From positions 34,937 to 98,936 of the forward strand of contig JAEUUZ010000041.1 of assembly GCA_016786765.1 (NCBI GenBank): a stretch of 64,000 nt of DNA. Direction: 5' to 3'. This stretch comes from Chitinophagales bacterium. Lineage in GTDB: Bacteria > Bacteroidota > Bacteroidia > Chitinophagales > LD1. Every line of letters starts with the position of its first letter. Positions within the stretch are counted from its first letter, which is position 1. Below the pieces are notes generated by a model. That model did not search any database and was not told the origin of the DNA. It saw only the letters and a program-made list of their open reading frames with translations. Positions 26,064 through 35,305 of the stretch are shown here, piece by piece. A program made the position numbers and the translations under genes.

Positions 26064-27579
26064 TGGCTTTTCTTATTTTATTCACTAAATATTCTTTCCC
26101 TAAAAGGCAAGATGTGGTGATAAACGCACCTACAGTAACGCCTAAAACTCCATGTAAAACTATGTTTGCGCCAGTCAAAAACAAATTCGGAATTTTGGTA
26201 ACAGGCGAAATAGTGGTTTGTAATGGATCATTAAAATCTTTGGCAATGCCATACATATTCCCATCGGCTGTGCCAATATAATCGCGGTACGACAATGGCG
26301 TTGATATATAATAACGTTGTATTGCCCCTTCCAATTCAGGAAAACGTTTATACACTAATGCCAACAACTTTTCAGCTTTCTCTTGCTTGAAGTGTTCGTA
26401 GTCTTCTCCCCTACTTTGCTCATCCAATGTAGTGTTCATCGTATCTTTCCATTGAGCCACTTCATCAAAACGCATATAGGTCATCAGAATAATTCCATTG
26501 GTATAAGCGCTTCCTTTCTCAGGTACATTTTCGAATAATGCATAATGATGTGGCCACTCTTCGGGATGATAATTTACCGTATTCCAAACATCTGTATTGC
26601 AGTGATAGTAGTAGTTTCGATTATGAAACAAAACCGTATCCGGCTTCAATACAATATTCACAATAAAAGCCGAAACTGTATTTTCGATACCTTGAATTCG
26701 TGATCGATAGGCTTTACGAAACAATGGCGTATCCGTTAAATCAAGGGTTTGGGCAGGATGCATATTGGAAATAAACTGCGTTCCATAAAAACGTTCACCG
26801 GTATCGGTTTCAACATACACTGCTTTATCATTCTCCAATTCAATGTGTGTCACATTCTTTTTCCGCAGCACATCGCCTCCTGCTTCACGAATCGATTTCG
26901 CTAAAAGCTTTGCCAATTGATCGCCTCCTTTCACACAACGCCATGAACTTTCGATATAGCTATTCACAACAAGTGCATGCACATGTAATGGCGTTTTATT
27001 GCGATTACCGCCATACAATAAATGCGTTCCGGCTAATACAGCCCGTAACTTTTCATTATTCGTCAATGCATCAAAATACGCAGCAGCACTGGTAGTGAAC
27101 ACTGTTTTATCTTCATATTCATTACCCTCCTTGATGTTGTACATCGGAAAGTTATTGCATATCCGTTGAATATCGCTGCAATAGGTATCGATAGCCATTT
27201 GTTCATGAGGAAAACAAGTCAGCAATTTTTGTTTAAAATTATCGTAACCCATGCCATATGGGTATTCTGTGGCATCATCACCTAATAAAATTACATCAAA
27301 ACCATCTTCATCCATTTTTAACAACTCTAGGCGATCCATTAAACCTAAGTAATTGAAAAACTGATATAGATTTTGGCCTTTATCCAAGCCGCTGATATAG
27401 TGAACACCGGTATCGAAAGTTACACCATCCCGCTTAAACGTTTGCAGATTGCCCCCAATCTGTTCGTTTTTTTCTAGCACACAAACTCGCTGTCCCTCTT
27501 TGCTGAGAATTGCTCCACAAACGAGACCACCAAGTCCACTTCCAATAATTACCGTATCGTATTCTTTTTGCTGCTGCAT
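26047..27579 (-). CDS. CrtI/retinol-saturase-like NAD(P)/FAD-dependent oxidoreductase
   Basis: A 510-residue flavoprotein. The FAD-binding dinucleotide fold is at residues 9-45 (VIIGSGLGGLVCGAIL and VLEKNEQIGGNLQTF). The C-terminal FAD motif LFLTGANIVLHGVLGVTVG is of the phytoene desaturase/retinol 13,14-reductase type. In flexirubin clusters similar enzymes are thought to act on the polyene. It is the first gene of an operon with the C45 protein, AcpS and the MazG-like enzyme. Confidence 0.85.
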   Translation of the reverse strand: MQQQKEYDTVIIGSGLGGLVCGAILSKEGQRVCVLEKNEQIGGNLQTFKRDGVTFDTGVHYISGLDKGQNLYQFFNYLGLMDRLELLKMDEDGFDVILLGDDATEYPYGMGYDNFKQKLLTCFPHEQMAIDTYCSDIQRICNNFPMYNIKEGNEYEDKTVFTTSAAAYFDALTNNEKLRAVLAGTHLLYGGNRNKTPLHVHALVVNSYIESSWRCVKGGDQLAKLLAKSIREAGGDVLRKKNVTHIELENDKAVYVETDTGERFYGTQFISNMHPAQTLDLTDTPLFRKAYRSRIQGIENTVSAFIVNIVLKPDTVLFHNRNYYYHCNTDVWNTVNYHPEEWPHHYALFENVPEKGSAYTNGIILMTYMRFDEVAQWKDTMNTTLDEQSRGEDYEHFKQEKAEKLLALVYKRFPELEGAIQRYYISTPLSYRDYIGTADGNMYGIAKDFNDPLQTTISPVTKIPNLFLTGANIVLHGVLGVTVGAFITTSCLLGKEYLVNKIRKANETLS

Positions 27580-27674
27580 GCTGTTATTGATGCGCCTACT
27601 TTAGCTAAAAGTACGTGCTGAACAAATTTAGACAATAGTTACAGAGTTGCAAGAACCAAAGATAATGGACGTTC

Positions 27675-27710
27675 AAAAAAAAATGGCGCGAACAAACTGT
27701 CCGCACCATT
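27675..27710 (-). terminator. Rho-independent terminator of the hsp20 gene
   Basis: On the minus strand AATGGTGCG pairs with CGCGCCATT (9 bp, one G-T) around an 11-nt loop, followed by a run of T. It starts 21 nt after the hsp20 stop. Confidence 0.75.
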
Positions 27711-27731
27711 GCACCAAAAAACAAGAAAATC

Positions 27732-28154
27732 TTATTGCACGTCTACCTTGTGTTCTTTCTTCTGTGCTAGTTCTGTTTTCGGCAAAGTAATTTCCAGAAC
27801 ACCGTTCGCGCTTTTTGCAGCTATTTGCTCCACATCTATTTGTCCGTTCAAGTATATAGTACGTTCAAAGTTTTTGATAGGAAACTCTTGGCGAGTGAAA
27901 TTTGGTGATGCTGAATTCTCTTTTTTACCGATAATCAAAAGCACATCGTTTTCCACTTTTAAGCTGATGTCTTCTTTTGAAAAGCCCGTAGCATAAAGTT
28001 CAATCAAGAAAGCCTTATCCGTTTCGGTGATGTTCATGGGTACATTGTACTTCGGGCGTTTAAAACCTCCCGAGAAAGGATGTCCGAGATGATTACTATA
28101 AAAAGTTCTTCCGTATGCAGGTCCGCAACCTGCGCTGTAACATGAGTGATACAT
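27732..28154 (-). CDS. Small heat-shock protein Hsp20/alpha-crystallin
   Basis: A 140-residue holdase chaperone. The alpha-crystallin domain covers about 35-140, with YNVPMNITETDKAFLIE at the start and GVLEITLPKTE near the end. The final VDVQ is short and lacks a clear I-x-I motif. The N-terminus is unusually rich in Tyr, Gly and Cys (MYHSCYSAGCGPAYG). The frame extends to 28307, but ATG 28154 fits the family. Confidence 0.92.
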   Translation of the reverse strand: MYHSCYSAGCGPAYGRTFYSNHLGHPFSGGFKRPKYNVPMNITETDKAFLIELYATGFSKEDISLKVENDVLLIIGKKENSASPNFTRQEFPIKNFERTIYLNGQIDVEQIAAKSANGVLEITLPKTELAQKKEHKVDVQ

Positions 28155-28167
28155 AGTTTTGTTTGTT

Positions 28168-28377
28168 TTATTGTTGAATTGAATTGTTTGTTGCAGGATG
28201 TTGTTCCTGAATAGTTTCATCTGCTTTTTGTTCGTGGCGATTACGTCCACACGATTCGCGTTGATGACAAGGCGAGCAATGTCCATGTCGGTATTTATTG
28301 CCCACAAAGGCTTTCAAGCCTACGAAAGTGCCAATGGCTACCAATAGCACTAAGAAAAATTTAGGTCTTCTGTTCAT
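28168..28377 (-). CDS. Small membrane protein with His/Cys-rich segment
   Basis: A 69-residue protein with one N-terminal membrane helix (about 6-24) followed by HGHCSPCHQRESCG, a His/Cys-rich stretch that could bind a metal. The tail is charged. It lies 13 nt before hsp20 on the same strand. No family recognised; the Cys spacing (CxxC, then C) is the only functional hint. Confidence 0.6.
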   Translation of the reverse strand: MNRRPKFFLVLLVAIGTFVGLKAFVGNKYRHGHCSPCHQRESCGRNRHEQKADETIQEQHPATNNSIQQ

Positions 28378-28432
28378 ATTGTTTATTTATTCTGTTTTTA
28401 ATATTGACGAATGAATTTCCTTTTTACTTTAA

Positions 28433-28687
28433 TTATCGTTTAGGTAAGTAAACAATATCTGATTCGGTTCTATACTGTTGGTATTGATCATCCGACATCG
28501 AGCGAATGTTATCGTTCATCATCATTTGATGATAGCCAAAGTGCCGTGCCATGCGCATTCTGCGGAAAAAGAAAATCCGCGAGATGAAAAAGAAGAAGAA
28601 AAAGATACCTAAGCAGAACGGCATAAAGAAAATACTCGCTCCTATGATTGCTCCTATAAATAAGGATTTTAGAATTGATGTTCCCAT
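28433..28687 (-). CDS. Small membrane protein
   Basis: An 84-residue protein with two closely spaced hydrophobic segments (about 5-40, including an FFFFFF run), a basic stretch (RRMRMARH) and a C-terminal MSDDQYQQYRTESD. The tail resembles the MSDEERQQFRAQWK tail of the protein at 29311, so the two may be related or work together. No family recognised. Confidence 0.6.
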   Translation of the reverse strand: MGTSILKSLFIGAIIGASIFFMPFCLGIFFFFFFISRIFFFRRMRMARHFGYHQMMMNDNIRSMSDDQYQQYRTESDIVYLPKR

Positions 28688-28821
28688 TTTTTGTGGTTTA
28701 ATTGTTTAAATTTTTGTTTATATAAATGAAGACGAGTAACCCGTTTTTTTACTTTAAACAATTTCATTTTTTTGAAAACATTTTTCCAAATCCTTTATCA
28801 ATAGGCTTTTCAACACATATT

Positions 28822-28849
28822 CAAAACACAAAACCCACCGAAGTGGGTT
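28822..28849 (-). terminator. UUCG-loop terminator after queD
   Basis: On the minus strand AACCCAC-TTCG-GTGGGTT forms a 7-bp stem with a stable TTCG tetraloop, followed by TTGTGTTTTG. It lies 34 nt after the queD stop. Confidence 0.75.
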
Positions 28850-28882
28850 GCCGTTAGTTACCATAAAAGAGAATATAGAAAT

Positions 28883-29239
28883 TTATCTGCCTTCGTAAAT
28901 CACACCGGAAGTTGGTGTTTCGTTTAACTCGATTTTCGATAATTGCGGAAGTTCGGGTTTGATTCTATTCCACAACCAAATGGCCATTATTTCGCTGGTA
29001 GGATTTTCGAGTCCTGGAATATTATTCAGAAATTGATGGTCGATACTTTTGATAATAGGATCGATTACATTTTTCACATCCGTAAAATCAATTACCCAGC
29101 CTAATTTTTCATCGAGGTCGCCATCCAAATAAACAGTTAAATGATAAGTATGACCATGAATTTCTTTGCATTTATGTCCTTCAGGAACATTCGGCAAAAA
29201 GTGAGCTGAATCGAAAGTAAACTGTTTGAAAATCTGCAT
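28883..29239 (-). CDS. queD: 6-carboxytetrahydropterin synthase
   Basis: A 118-residue enzyme of queuosine/7-deazaguanine synthesis (PTPS family). The zinc ligands are His13 (SAHFLP), His28 and His30 (IHGHTYHL), the catalytic cysteine is Cys24 (GHKCKEIHGH), and the conserved C-terminal Glu lies in IELNETPTSG. No other queuosine gene is adjacent. It sits between two small-membrane-protein genes. Confidence 0.94.
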   Translation of the reverse strand: MQIFKQFTFDSAHFLPNVPEGHKCKEIHGHTYHLTVYLDGDLDEKLGWVIDFTDVKNVIDPIIKSIDHQFLNNIPGLENPTSEIMAIWLWNRIKPELPQLSKIELNETPTSGVIYEGR

Positions 29240-29310
29240 ACGGCTTATTTCTGCAAATTTGAAAAAAGTAAGGAATAATGGAGTTATTTCAAGTGAAATA
29301 TTTGTATTTG

Positions 29311-29640
29311 CTATTTACCGCATCGTTGTTTCCATTGCGCTCTGAACTGCTGACGTTCTTCATCCGACATATTCATGAACTTTTCGCGAAATGCGGGGTT
29401 GGCAAATGGCGGACGTTTATGCCTACCTCTTCCGAAGCGAAATCCGCCAAAAAGCATACGAGATAATACAAACAAGCCCATTGCTTGCCAGAAGCTAATA
29501 ACAGGCAAATGAAATAACACAGGCATCAGCCAATTCCAAAGTAACATCACCGCATAGGTTGCAGCGCTAATACCAACAATGGCCAACAATCCGAAGAAAA
29601 ATCCTCGTCCTCCACATCTACCGTTAAATCTTCTTCCCAT
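29311..29640 (-). CDS. Membrane protein of unknown function next to an ECF sigma factor
   Basis: A 109-residue protein. The Gly/Arg-rich start (MGRRFNGRCGGRG) is followed by two membrane helices (about 13-40 and 48-66), a basic loop (RFGRGRHKRPP) and a tail MSDEERQQFRAQWKQRCG. It starts 4 nt after the sigma factor stop, so the two are co-translated. Position suggests an anti-sigma-like or envelope-stress role, but no known anti-sigma domain is visible. Confidence 0.65.
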   Translation of the reverse strand: MGRRFNGRCGGRGFFFGLLAIVGISAATYAVMLLWNWLMPVLFHLPVISFWQAMGLFVLSRMLFGGFRFGRGRHKRPPFANPAFREKFMNMSDEERQQFRAQWKQRCGK

Positions 29641-29644
29641 AATT

Positions 29645-30196
29645 TTAATCGTTTAATTCGTTGTATAAATAACTTAATTTCTTTCTTAAATGCTTGGTAG
29701 CATAACCTTTCCGGCTAATCACCGTTTTTAGATTCTCGCCTTGCTTATCCGCAATTTCTTGCAAGGTCATGTCTTCAATTTCATTCAGCACAAACACTTC
29801 GCGTTGATTTTCAGGAAGTTCATCCAAAGCATTAATCAATTCAGTCCAAAAAACTTCTTTAAATGCAGCTAAATCGGGATGCTGACTTTCATCCAACAGT
29901 AACATTTCTTTGAAATGAAAGCCACCCTCTTCATCTTCATTCATGTAATCTTCCAACGACTCATTGGATTTCTTACGATATTTATCGGTTACTTTATTAC
30001 GTGCCACTCGATAGAGCCAAGCGCTCAAATTTTCAATTTCACTAATGTTGCTGATGTTACTCAACTGATACCATACGTCTTGCAAAATATCTTCGGCATC
30101 CTCGTTCGTTCGCACTTTCCCACGAACAAAACCAAACAATTTCTTTCCAAATTGTTGAATGGTATTGGTGATCGAATTCGACTTTTCTTCTGCCAT
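29645..30196 (-). CDS. ECF-type RNA polymerase sigma factor
   Basis: A 183-residue sigma factor. Region 2 holds NEDAEDILQDVWYQL and WLYRVARNKVTDKYRK. Region 4 holds LPENQREVFVLNEIEDM and a helix-turn-helix TLQEIADKQGENLKTV. The frame opens further upstream (TTG 30238, ATG 30220), but MAEEKSNS at 30196 is the likeliest start. Targets may include the downstream small membrane proteins and hsp20, which share its strand. Confidence 0.88.
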   Translation of the reverse strand: MAEEKSNSITNTIQQFGKKLFGFVRGKVRTNEDAEDILQDVWYQLSNISNISEIENLSAWLYRVARNKVTDKYRKKSNESLEDYMNEDEEGGFHFKEMLLLDESQHPDLAAFKEVFWTELINALDELPENQREVFVLNEIEDMTLQEIADKQGENLKTVISRKGYATKHLRKKLSYLYNELND

Positions 30197-30275
30197 AGAT
30201 AAAGGTATTACCGCGTTCATACCTGTGCAGACGAACAACTCGATAATTTACTTTAAAGAAAAGCAAAAAAAATTA

Positions 30276-31037
30276 CTAGCCTTCTAATAACTTCAAAAAA
30301 GCTAAAGCAAAATTATAAGCATCACCCGGCCAGCGCGCGGAAACATAGTTTCGGTCAACCACGGTAAAACCTCGGGTTAAATGCTCCATATCATCACGAA
30401 ACAAAGGCGTAGGACCATATTGAAAATGAGAAGCATCCGCTAACACGGATTTTACTTCATCCTCCACTGTTATTTCCGGATAAGTTAAATAGTAATCGTT
30501 CAACCAAAGTCGAGTCATATTATAGGCTAGCATTTCCTGCGATTTCAATAACGAAGTTGTTTTGTAATTGAACAATACGGATTGATTCGAAACCGGATCT
30601 ATACTTCTGGCGGCTAGCACCACACCATGACAAATAGCGCCAACAGGTTTTGTTGCGTTAAAGAATGCTACTACTTTTTGTTGAAGTGTCTTCGATTCTA
30701 AATACTCTTTTACGCCTTTATCGTGTCCTCCGGGCAACACCAATCCATCAAAGTCATTTACACAAATATCGTTAATGCTAACGGGTTGACAAAAAGCATT
30801 AGATTTTTCCATTGCCCTATAAGCGTCAACTGCATCTTTCCTAGCTTTTAGCATGAGTTTCCAAATACCAAGTTCTTCACCTATTAACATCTTGGTGTCG
30901 GTTTTGGCTATTTGTCCGTTGGGCGTAGCGAACACAACCTCTACTCCCCTATCGGTGAGTAATTTCCATGGAATAGCTACTTCTGTTGGGTCGAAACCAT
31001 AAGAAGGTAATGGAATAAGCACTTTCTTTTTTTGCAT
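30276..31037 (-). CDS. DJ-1/PfpI family protein
   Basis: A 253-residue class I glutamine-amidotransferase-like protein. The nucleophile elbow is GAICHGVVLAARS, and GLVLPGGHDKGVKEYL carries the conserved Gly-rich loop with His. Members act as glyoxalases, amidases or chaperones; this one cannot be placed more closely. It is a single gene between the sigma factor locus and the Cys-repeat genes. Confidence 0.85.
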   Translation of the reverse strand: MQKKKVLIPLPSYGFDPTEVAIPWKLLTDRGVEVVFATPNGQIAKTDTKMLIGEELGIWKLMLKARKDAVDAYRAMEKSNAFCQPVSINDICVNDFDGLVLPGGHDKGVKEYLESKTLQQKVVAFFNATKPVGAICHGVVLAARSIDPVSNQSVLFNYKTTSLLKSQEMLAYNMTRLWLNDYYLTYPEITVEDEVKSVLADASHFQYGPTPLFRDDMEHLTRGFTVVDRNYVSARWPGDAYNFALAFLKLLEG

Positions 31038-31113
31038 AACGAATATTCAATCCCTAGTTAGGTATTTCTATGGAGAACAACAATCGACTCACAAAAAAAT
31101 ATTCATTATCAAA

Positions 31114-34100
31114 TTAACGAAGCAATACCTTTTTGGTGAGCACTTCTCCATTGCTAAGTTTCACGGCTACTGTAAAATAAGCTGTTTCTAGCTGTTGTTC
31201 CATTTGCTTAGTATACTTTCCTTTCCCAACATATTTTTCTCCTACTATGGGTTGACCTAGCACATTATAAATGGTAATCAAAGCATCTACTGCGCCATAC
31301 TTACTGAAATCAACCGCAATTTTATTATCGGCAGCATACACATCAATAGAAGATAGATTTGCTACTACTTGTTGTATTCCTGTATTCACTCCGGCTGATA
31401 CTACAACTTTTGCAGAAGCACTTGAATCGCAGCCATCAGCATTATAAGAGGTAAGCGTGGCGGTATATTCTCCCTCTGCAGCATAACTGTGTGTTGGACT
31501 GTAAGCTGTTGAAACAGCACTTCCATCACCAAAACTCCATTCGTATGTTGTTGCATTGGTACTGTTATTGATAAATGTTACAGGTTGATTTACTGAAGGG
31601 GTATTCGTAGAGCTATTGAAAGCTGCACTAACCACTGCACCGCTGAAACTGACTTGAATGGATTTTGAAGTAGTATACCCCTGCCCATTATTCAACTCCA
31701 ATAGATAAGCTCCTGCATTAACGGCAATTGTTTGCGGATTTTGCTGATTCACTGCACCTTGAGCAACAATAGCATTGGTATTGTCTTTCAATAGATAGTT
31801 CCAATTCACAGGACCTTCCTGTTGCACATGAATTGAACCTTTTGCAGCACATGTTTGATCAATAGTTTTCAATTCCATAGCCGGTGTAAAATGAAGCATA
31901 AACCGATCCCAACTATCGTTTTTCAAGGCATTAAAGGTGTAGTTATTATTATTTCGAATATCTACCCAATTACCTCCGACTTTCTTGTCTTCCAAATAAA
32001 TGAAAGATGTAGGATCAAATGCACTTACATTATCAAAAGTAAATGTGAATGCTCCATTTGTTCCAGGCTCGAAGCTCAATGGAACTGCCGCAGTTGTGGT
32101 TAATGACGGCAAAACATCAATAGCCAAATGTTCTGTTCCTGCAAGTGTATATAAGGTAGGTTGTCCTAACTTACTGTGGAATTTATTGGCATCAAACACC
32201 GGATCAAAACCATTGGAAGCATCGGCATTGAAAGCAATTAATGTCTTATCACTAAAACCGTTACCACTTACATTCACCTTCAATTCGTTATCGTTTGCCT
32301 TGAAGAAATTAGTACTTGCAGGCGTATTTGTACATTCTGTTTCACTGAACACAAAACTTCCCGATCCACTAGTACGGTGTACCATGAAGGCTTGGAATGG
32401 TGCAATATTAGCTGTTCCACTACCCATCAACAAAGGCTGGTAAGTTCCCGTATAAGGTCCATTCGTCATCCACACTTGCACTTGATTATCGAAACCTGCA
32501 TGTGTGCTCAAATCAAGATAAGCAAGGAATGGATTCCCCACTAAATTCCAACCACTACTTTGCGGACGACCTTGTAACGTTGTATGTGAAGCCCATCCCG
32601 AGTTGGTAAGCGAAGGAACCGTAATACTATTCGCTAATTGTGCTTGTCCGGTTAAACTGAAGGTTCCTCCATTTTGATACATAGAATAACCGCGTCCGTT
32701 ATCGGCTGCTCCGCTTGTTTTAACTTCCCAACCGCCTAAAGAGCAACCTGCACCTTGGTCTTCATGATATTGGAATACTGAACCATATGGGGAACCGGAT
32801 TGCAATTGCGTTTCATCGCAGTTTGACGTAGGGATAACGAATCCCGAAGTTCCACTTGCTCCAAATTGAGATAGAGTGGTTGTTTGAAGTGGAGTACTCA
32901 TGTAATGTTGATTGCTTCCGGTTACAGGAATAAAGCGTTGGGCAATAACTGTACCGCTCAATGTTCCTGTATATCCCGGAGAAAAATGATCGAGTGTGGC
33001 ACAATGAGAGTCGCTTGTACTTAAGAAAGTTATAACTCCATTATTGGTTACCACTCCAGTTTCTAATGCTAAAAGATTAAGTATAGCCACATCACCTGTA
33101 TTAGTCACACCTGCGCTATTATTGATTAACAACCGATCGAAGTTAGTACTGCCAATAATTTGCTGCACAGCACTACCTACCATTCGCACACGGCCTGAAC
33201 CAACAGTGGCTGCATTTGTACCTGTACCGCCTGTCCAATCGCCACACACATTTATGTTCTGTCCTTGTAAGGTAATCGTTACACCTGCACCAACACTGAT
33301 ATCTCCTACTTGAAAATCGGCTCCACTAACTGTTGGCATAAATGGTGTTCCACTTGGAATCGTAACGTCTTGGAAACAAGAGTTCGGAACTACACCTGTT
33401 GACCAGTTACCCGGAGTATTCCAATCCGTAGTATTGCCTATCCACACTGCGCTACCGCAAGAAGTAACACTAATGGTTACCGAATTACTGATACACCCAT
33501 TGCCTAATACACGAATCTGATAATTCGGATCTGGGATAGTTGTAATTGGAATTGTAACGGTAAGCGTTACTAAACCAATTGCGCCCGGAGTATATGTTCC
33601 GATATTTGTTGGTGCGCTGAACGAACCTGCAGCATCCGAAAGTTCTACTTCGTATGTTGAGGCAGAAGCCATATTGATGGTGAAACTTATATCGATTGTG
33701 TTTCCTGCACAAACTGTTGTAGAGGAACTACTGATAGCAGAAGCTAAAAACTCACTAACATCTACCGGGCAGTTTATACCTAACCCCGTACATTTCTCAG
33801 CCGGATCACAAGTACCTGTTGATGCCCGACAGATAGATGAACCATCGATGAAATTATCTGCAGGACATGCAGAAGAAACACCCGTGCATAACTCTGCAAA
33901 ATCGCATAAACCATTAGAAGATCTACATATTTGACTACTATTTAAAAGTGCATCGGATGGACAAGCAGCACTTGCTCCGGAACAGTTTTCTGCAACATCA
34001 CAAACACCGGCTGCTACTCTACAAATTGTTGATGCAGACACAAAAACATCGGTTGGACAAGTTGCTGAAACACCCGAGCACGCTTCACTTAAATCACACA

Positions 34101-35280
34101 CACCTGAAGCAACTCTGCACACAGAACCTGAAGCAATAAAGGCATCTACCGGACAAGTCGTTGTATTCCCATCACAAAGTTCAGCAACATCACACACTCC
34201 GGTTGTACTTCTACATATTGTTCCAGAAGCCGTTAATGCATCGACAGGGCAACTCGCATCAGTACCCTTACAACTTTCTGCTACATCACAAACTCCTGCT
34301 GATGCTCTACATACAACAGATGATGTTTTGAACGTATTCACCGGACAAGAAACGGTTGCTCCATCACAACTTTCAGCTACATCACAGATTCCTTCAGCAG
34401 CTCTACAAACTGTATTTACTGGCGTTACTAAATCAATAGGGCAATTAGCAGATGTACCCGTACACTCTTCTGCTATATCACAAGCTCCGGCCGATGCTCT
34501 ACATACGCGTGTTGCGCAAAGAAATTGATCTGTCGGACATGTTGAACTAACGCCATCACAACGTTCAGGTGCATCACAAACACCTGCTGAGGCGCGGCAC
34601 ATTACATTCGCAACTTCTATGGCATGGCTCACTGTTCCATTGCTGCAAAAATCAGCAGTGCATGCATTGCCGTCATCAACGGTAGGAACTGCAACAGCGA
34701 AAGAAACAGAAGCACTCGAACCACATAAATTATTGGCAACAACGATTATATTACCTCCTGTTGTTGAAGTGAAGGTTGTGATCGTATTCGCTGAACTGCT
34801 TCCCGCCCAACCCGATGGTAATGTCCAACTATAAGAGCTAACACCCGGAACATGAACCACTCCATAAGTTTGAGTGCTTGTAGGACATACAGGAGAATTA
34901 CCAATAATAGCGGTTGGTGTTGCCGGTACATCATTTATAGCAAAATCAACACCATTATCAGGCCCAATAGTACTTGGATTACTGCTTGTAATACGAACGC
35001 GATAACCTGTACCAATTGGAATACTTGCTGGCAGTGCATATGCAATACTTCCTGCAGTAACACTTGAGATTGTGCCTATAGCGGTTGGAGCAGAAAAACT
35101 ACCGGATGCATCACTCAATTCAAGTGTAAACACATTCCCCGGGTTATACAATCCGCTAATACTATAACTTACTGTACCGGAATTCCCCTCACAATCTTGA
35201 GCAGGCATTGATCCAACAATAGGCTGTGCTATACTTTGCAGCGCTAGGAACAAACCAAACATTGAAATAATCTTTTTCAT
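31114..35280 (-). CDS. T9SS-secreted protein with nine disintegrin-loop-like Cys repeats
   Basis: A 1388-residue secreted protein. A signal peptide (1-19) is followed by a beta-sandwich (about 20-110, LELSDASGSFSAP), a PKD-like domain (about 115-205) and a DDGNACTADFCSNG linker. Nine 32-residue four-cysteine repeats come next (about 227-514), with the pattern CRxxxGxCDxxExCxGxxxxCPxD. A second LSDAAGSFSAP module, a WIGNTTDWNTPGNW domain, a long beta-rich part and a PKD domain (YEWSFGDGS) follow, then a type A sorting domain. It is 26 nt downstream of its larger paralogue. Likely a surface adhesive protein; binding partner unknown. Confidence 0.82.
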   Translation of the reverse strand: MKKIISMFGLFLALQSIAQPIVGSMPAQDCEGNSGTVSYSISGLYNPGNVFTLELSDASGSFSAPTAIGTISSVTAGSIAYALPASIPIGTGYRVRITSSNPSTIGPDNGVDFAINDVPATPTAIIGNSPVCPTSTQTYGVVHVPGVSSYSWTLPSGWAGSSSANTITTFTSTTGGNIIVVANNLCGSSASVSFAVAVPTVDDGNACTADFCSNGTVSHAIEVANVMCRASAGVCDAPERCDGVSSTCPTDQFLCATRVCRASAGACDIAEECTGTSANCPIDLVTPVNTVCRAAEGICDVAESCDGATVSCPVNTFKTSSVVCRASAGVCDVAESCKGTDASCPVDALTASGTICRSTTGVCDVAELCDGNTTTCPVDAFIASGSVCRVASGVCDLSEACSGVSATCPTDVFVSASTICRVAAGVCDVAENCSGASAACPSDALLNSSQICRSSNGLCDFAELCTGVSSACPADNFIDGSSICRASTGTCDPAEKCTGLGINCPVDVSEFLASAISSSSTTVCAGNTIDISFTINMASASTYEVELSDAAGSFSAPTNIGTYTPGAIGLVTLTVTIPITTIPDPNYQIRVLGNGCISNSVTISVTSCGSAVWIGNTTDWNTPGNWSTGVVPNSCFQDVTIPSGTPFMPTVSGADFQVGDISVGAGVTITLQGQNINVCGDWTGGTGTNAATVGSGRVRMVGSAVQQIIGSTNFDRLLINNSAGVTNTGDVAILNLLALETGVVTNNGVITFLSTSDSHCATLDHFSPGYTGTLSGTVIAQRFIPVTGSNQHYMSTPLQTTTLSQFGASGTSGFVIPTSNCDETQLQSGSPYGSVFQYHEDQGAGCSLGGWEVKTSGAADNGRGYSMYQNGGTFSLTGQAQLANSITVPSLTNSGWASHTTLQGRPQSSGWNLVGNPFLAYLDLSTHAGFDNQVQVWMTNGPYTGTYQPLLMGSGTANIAPFQAFMVHRTSGSGSFVFSETECTNTPASTNFFKANDNELKVNVSGNGFSDKTLIAFNADASNGFDPVFDANKFHSKLGQPTLYTLAGTEHLAIDVLPSLTTTAAVPLSFEPGTNGAFTFTFDNVSAFDPTSFIYLEDKKVGGNWVDIRNNNNYTFNALKNDSWDRFMLHFTPAMELKTIDQTCAAKGSIHVQQEGPVNWNYLLKDNTNAIVAQGAVNQQNPQTIAVNAGAYLLELNNGQGYTTSKSIQVSFSGAVVSAAFNSSTNTPSVNQPVTFINNSTNATTYEWSFGDGSAVSTAYSPTHSYAAEGEYTATLTSYNADGCDSSASAKVVVSAGVNTGIQQVVANLSSIDVYAADNKIAVDFSKYGAVDALITIYNVLGQPIVGEKYVGKGKYTKQMEQQLETAYFTVAVKLSNGEVLTKKVLLR
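33740..34602 (-). repeat. Nine tandem 96-bp Cys-repeat units
   Basis: Nine in-frame units of 32 codons, each with four cysteines at positions 2, 9, 15 and 22. Units are well diverged from each other, in contrast to the expanded array in the paralogue. Confidence 0.85.
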
Positions 35281-35305
35281 AACCTTTATTTTTAGGGATG
35301 ATATT

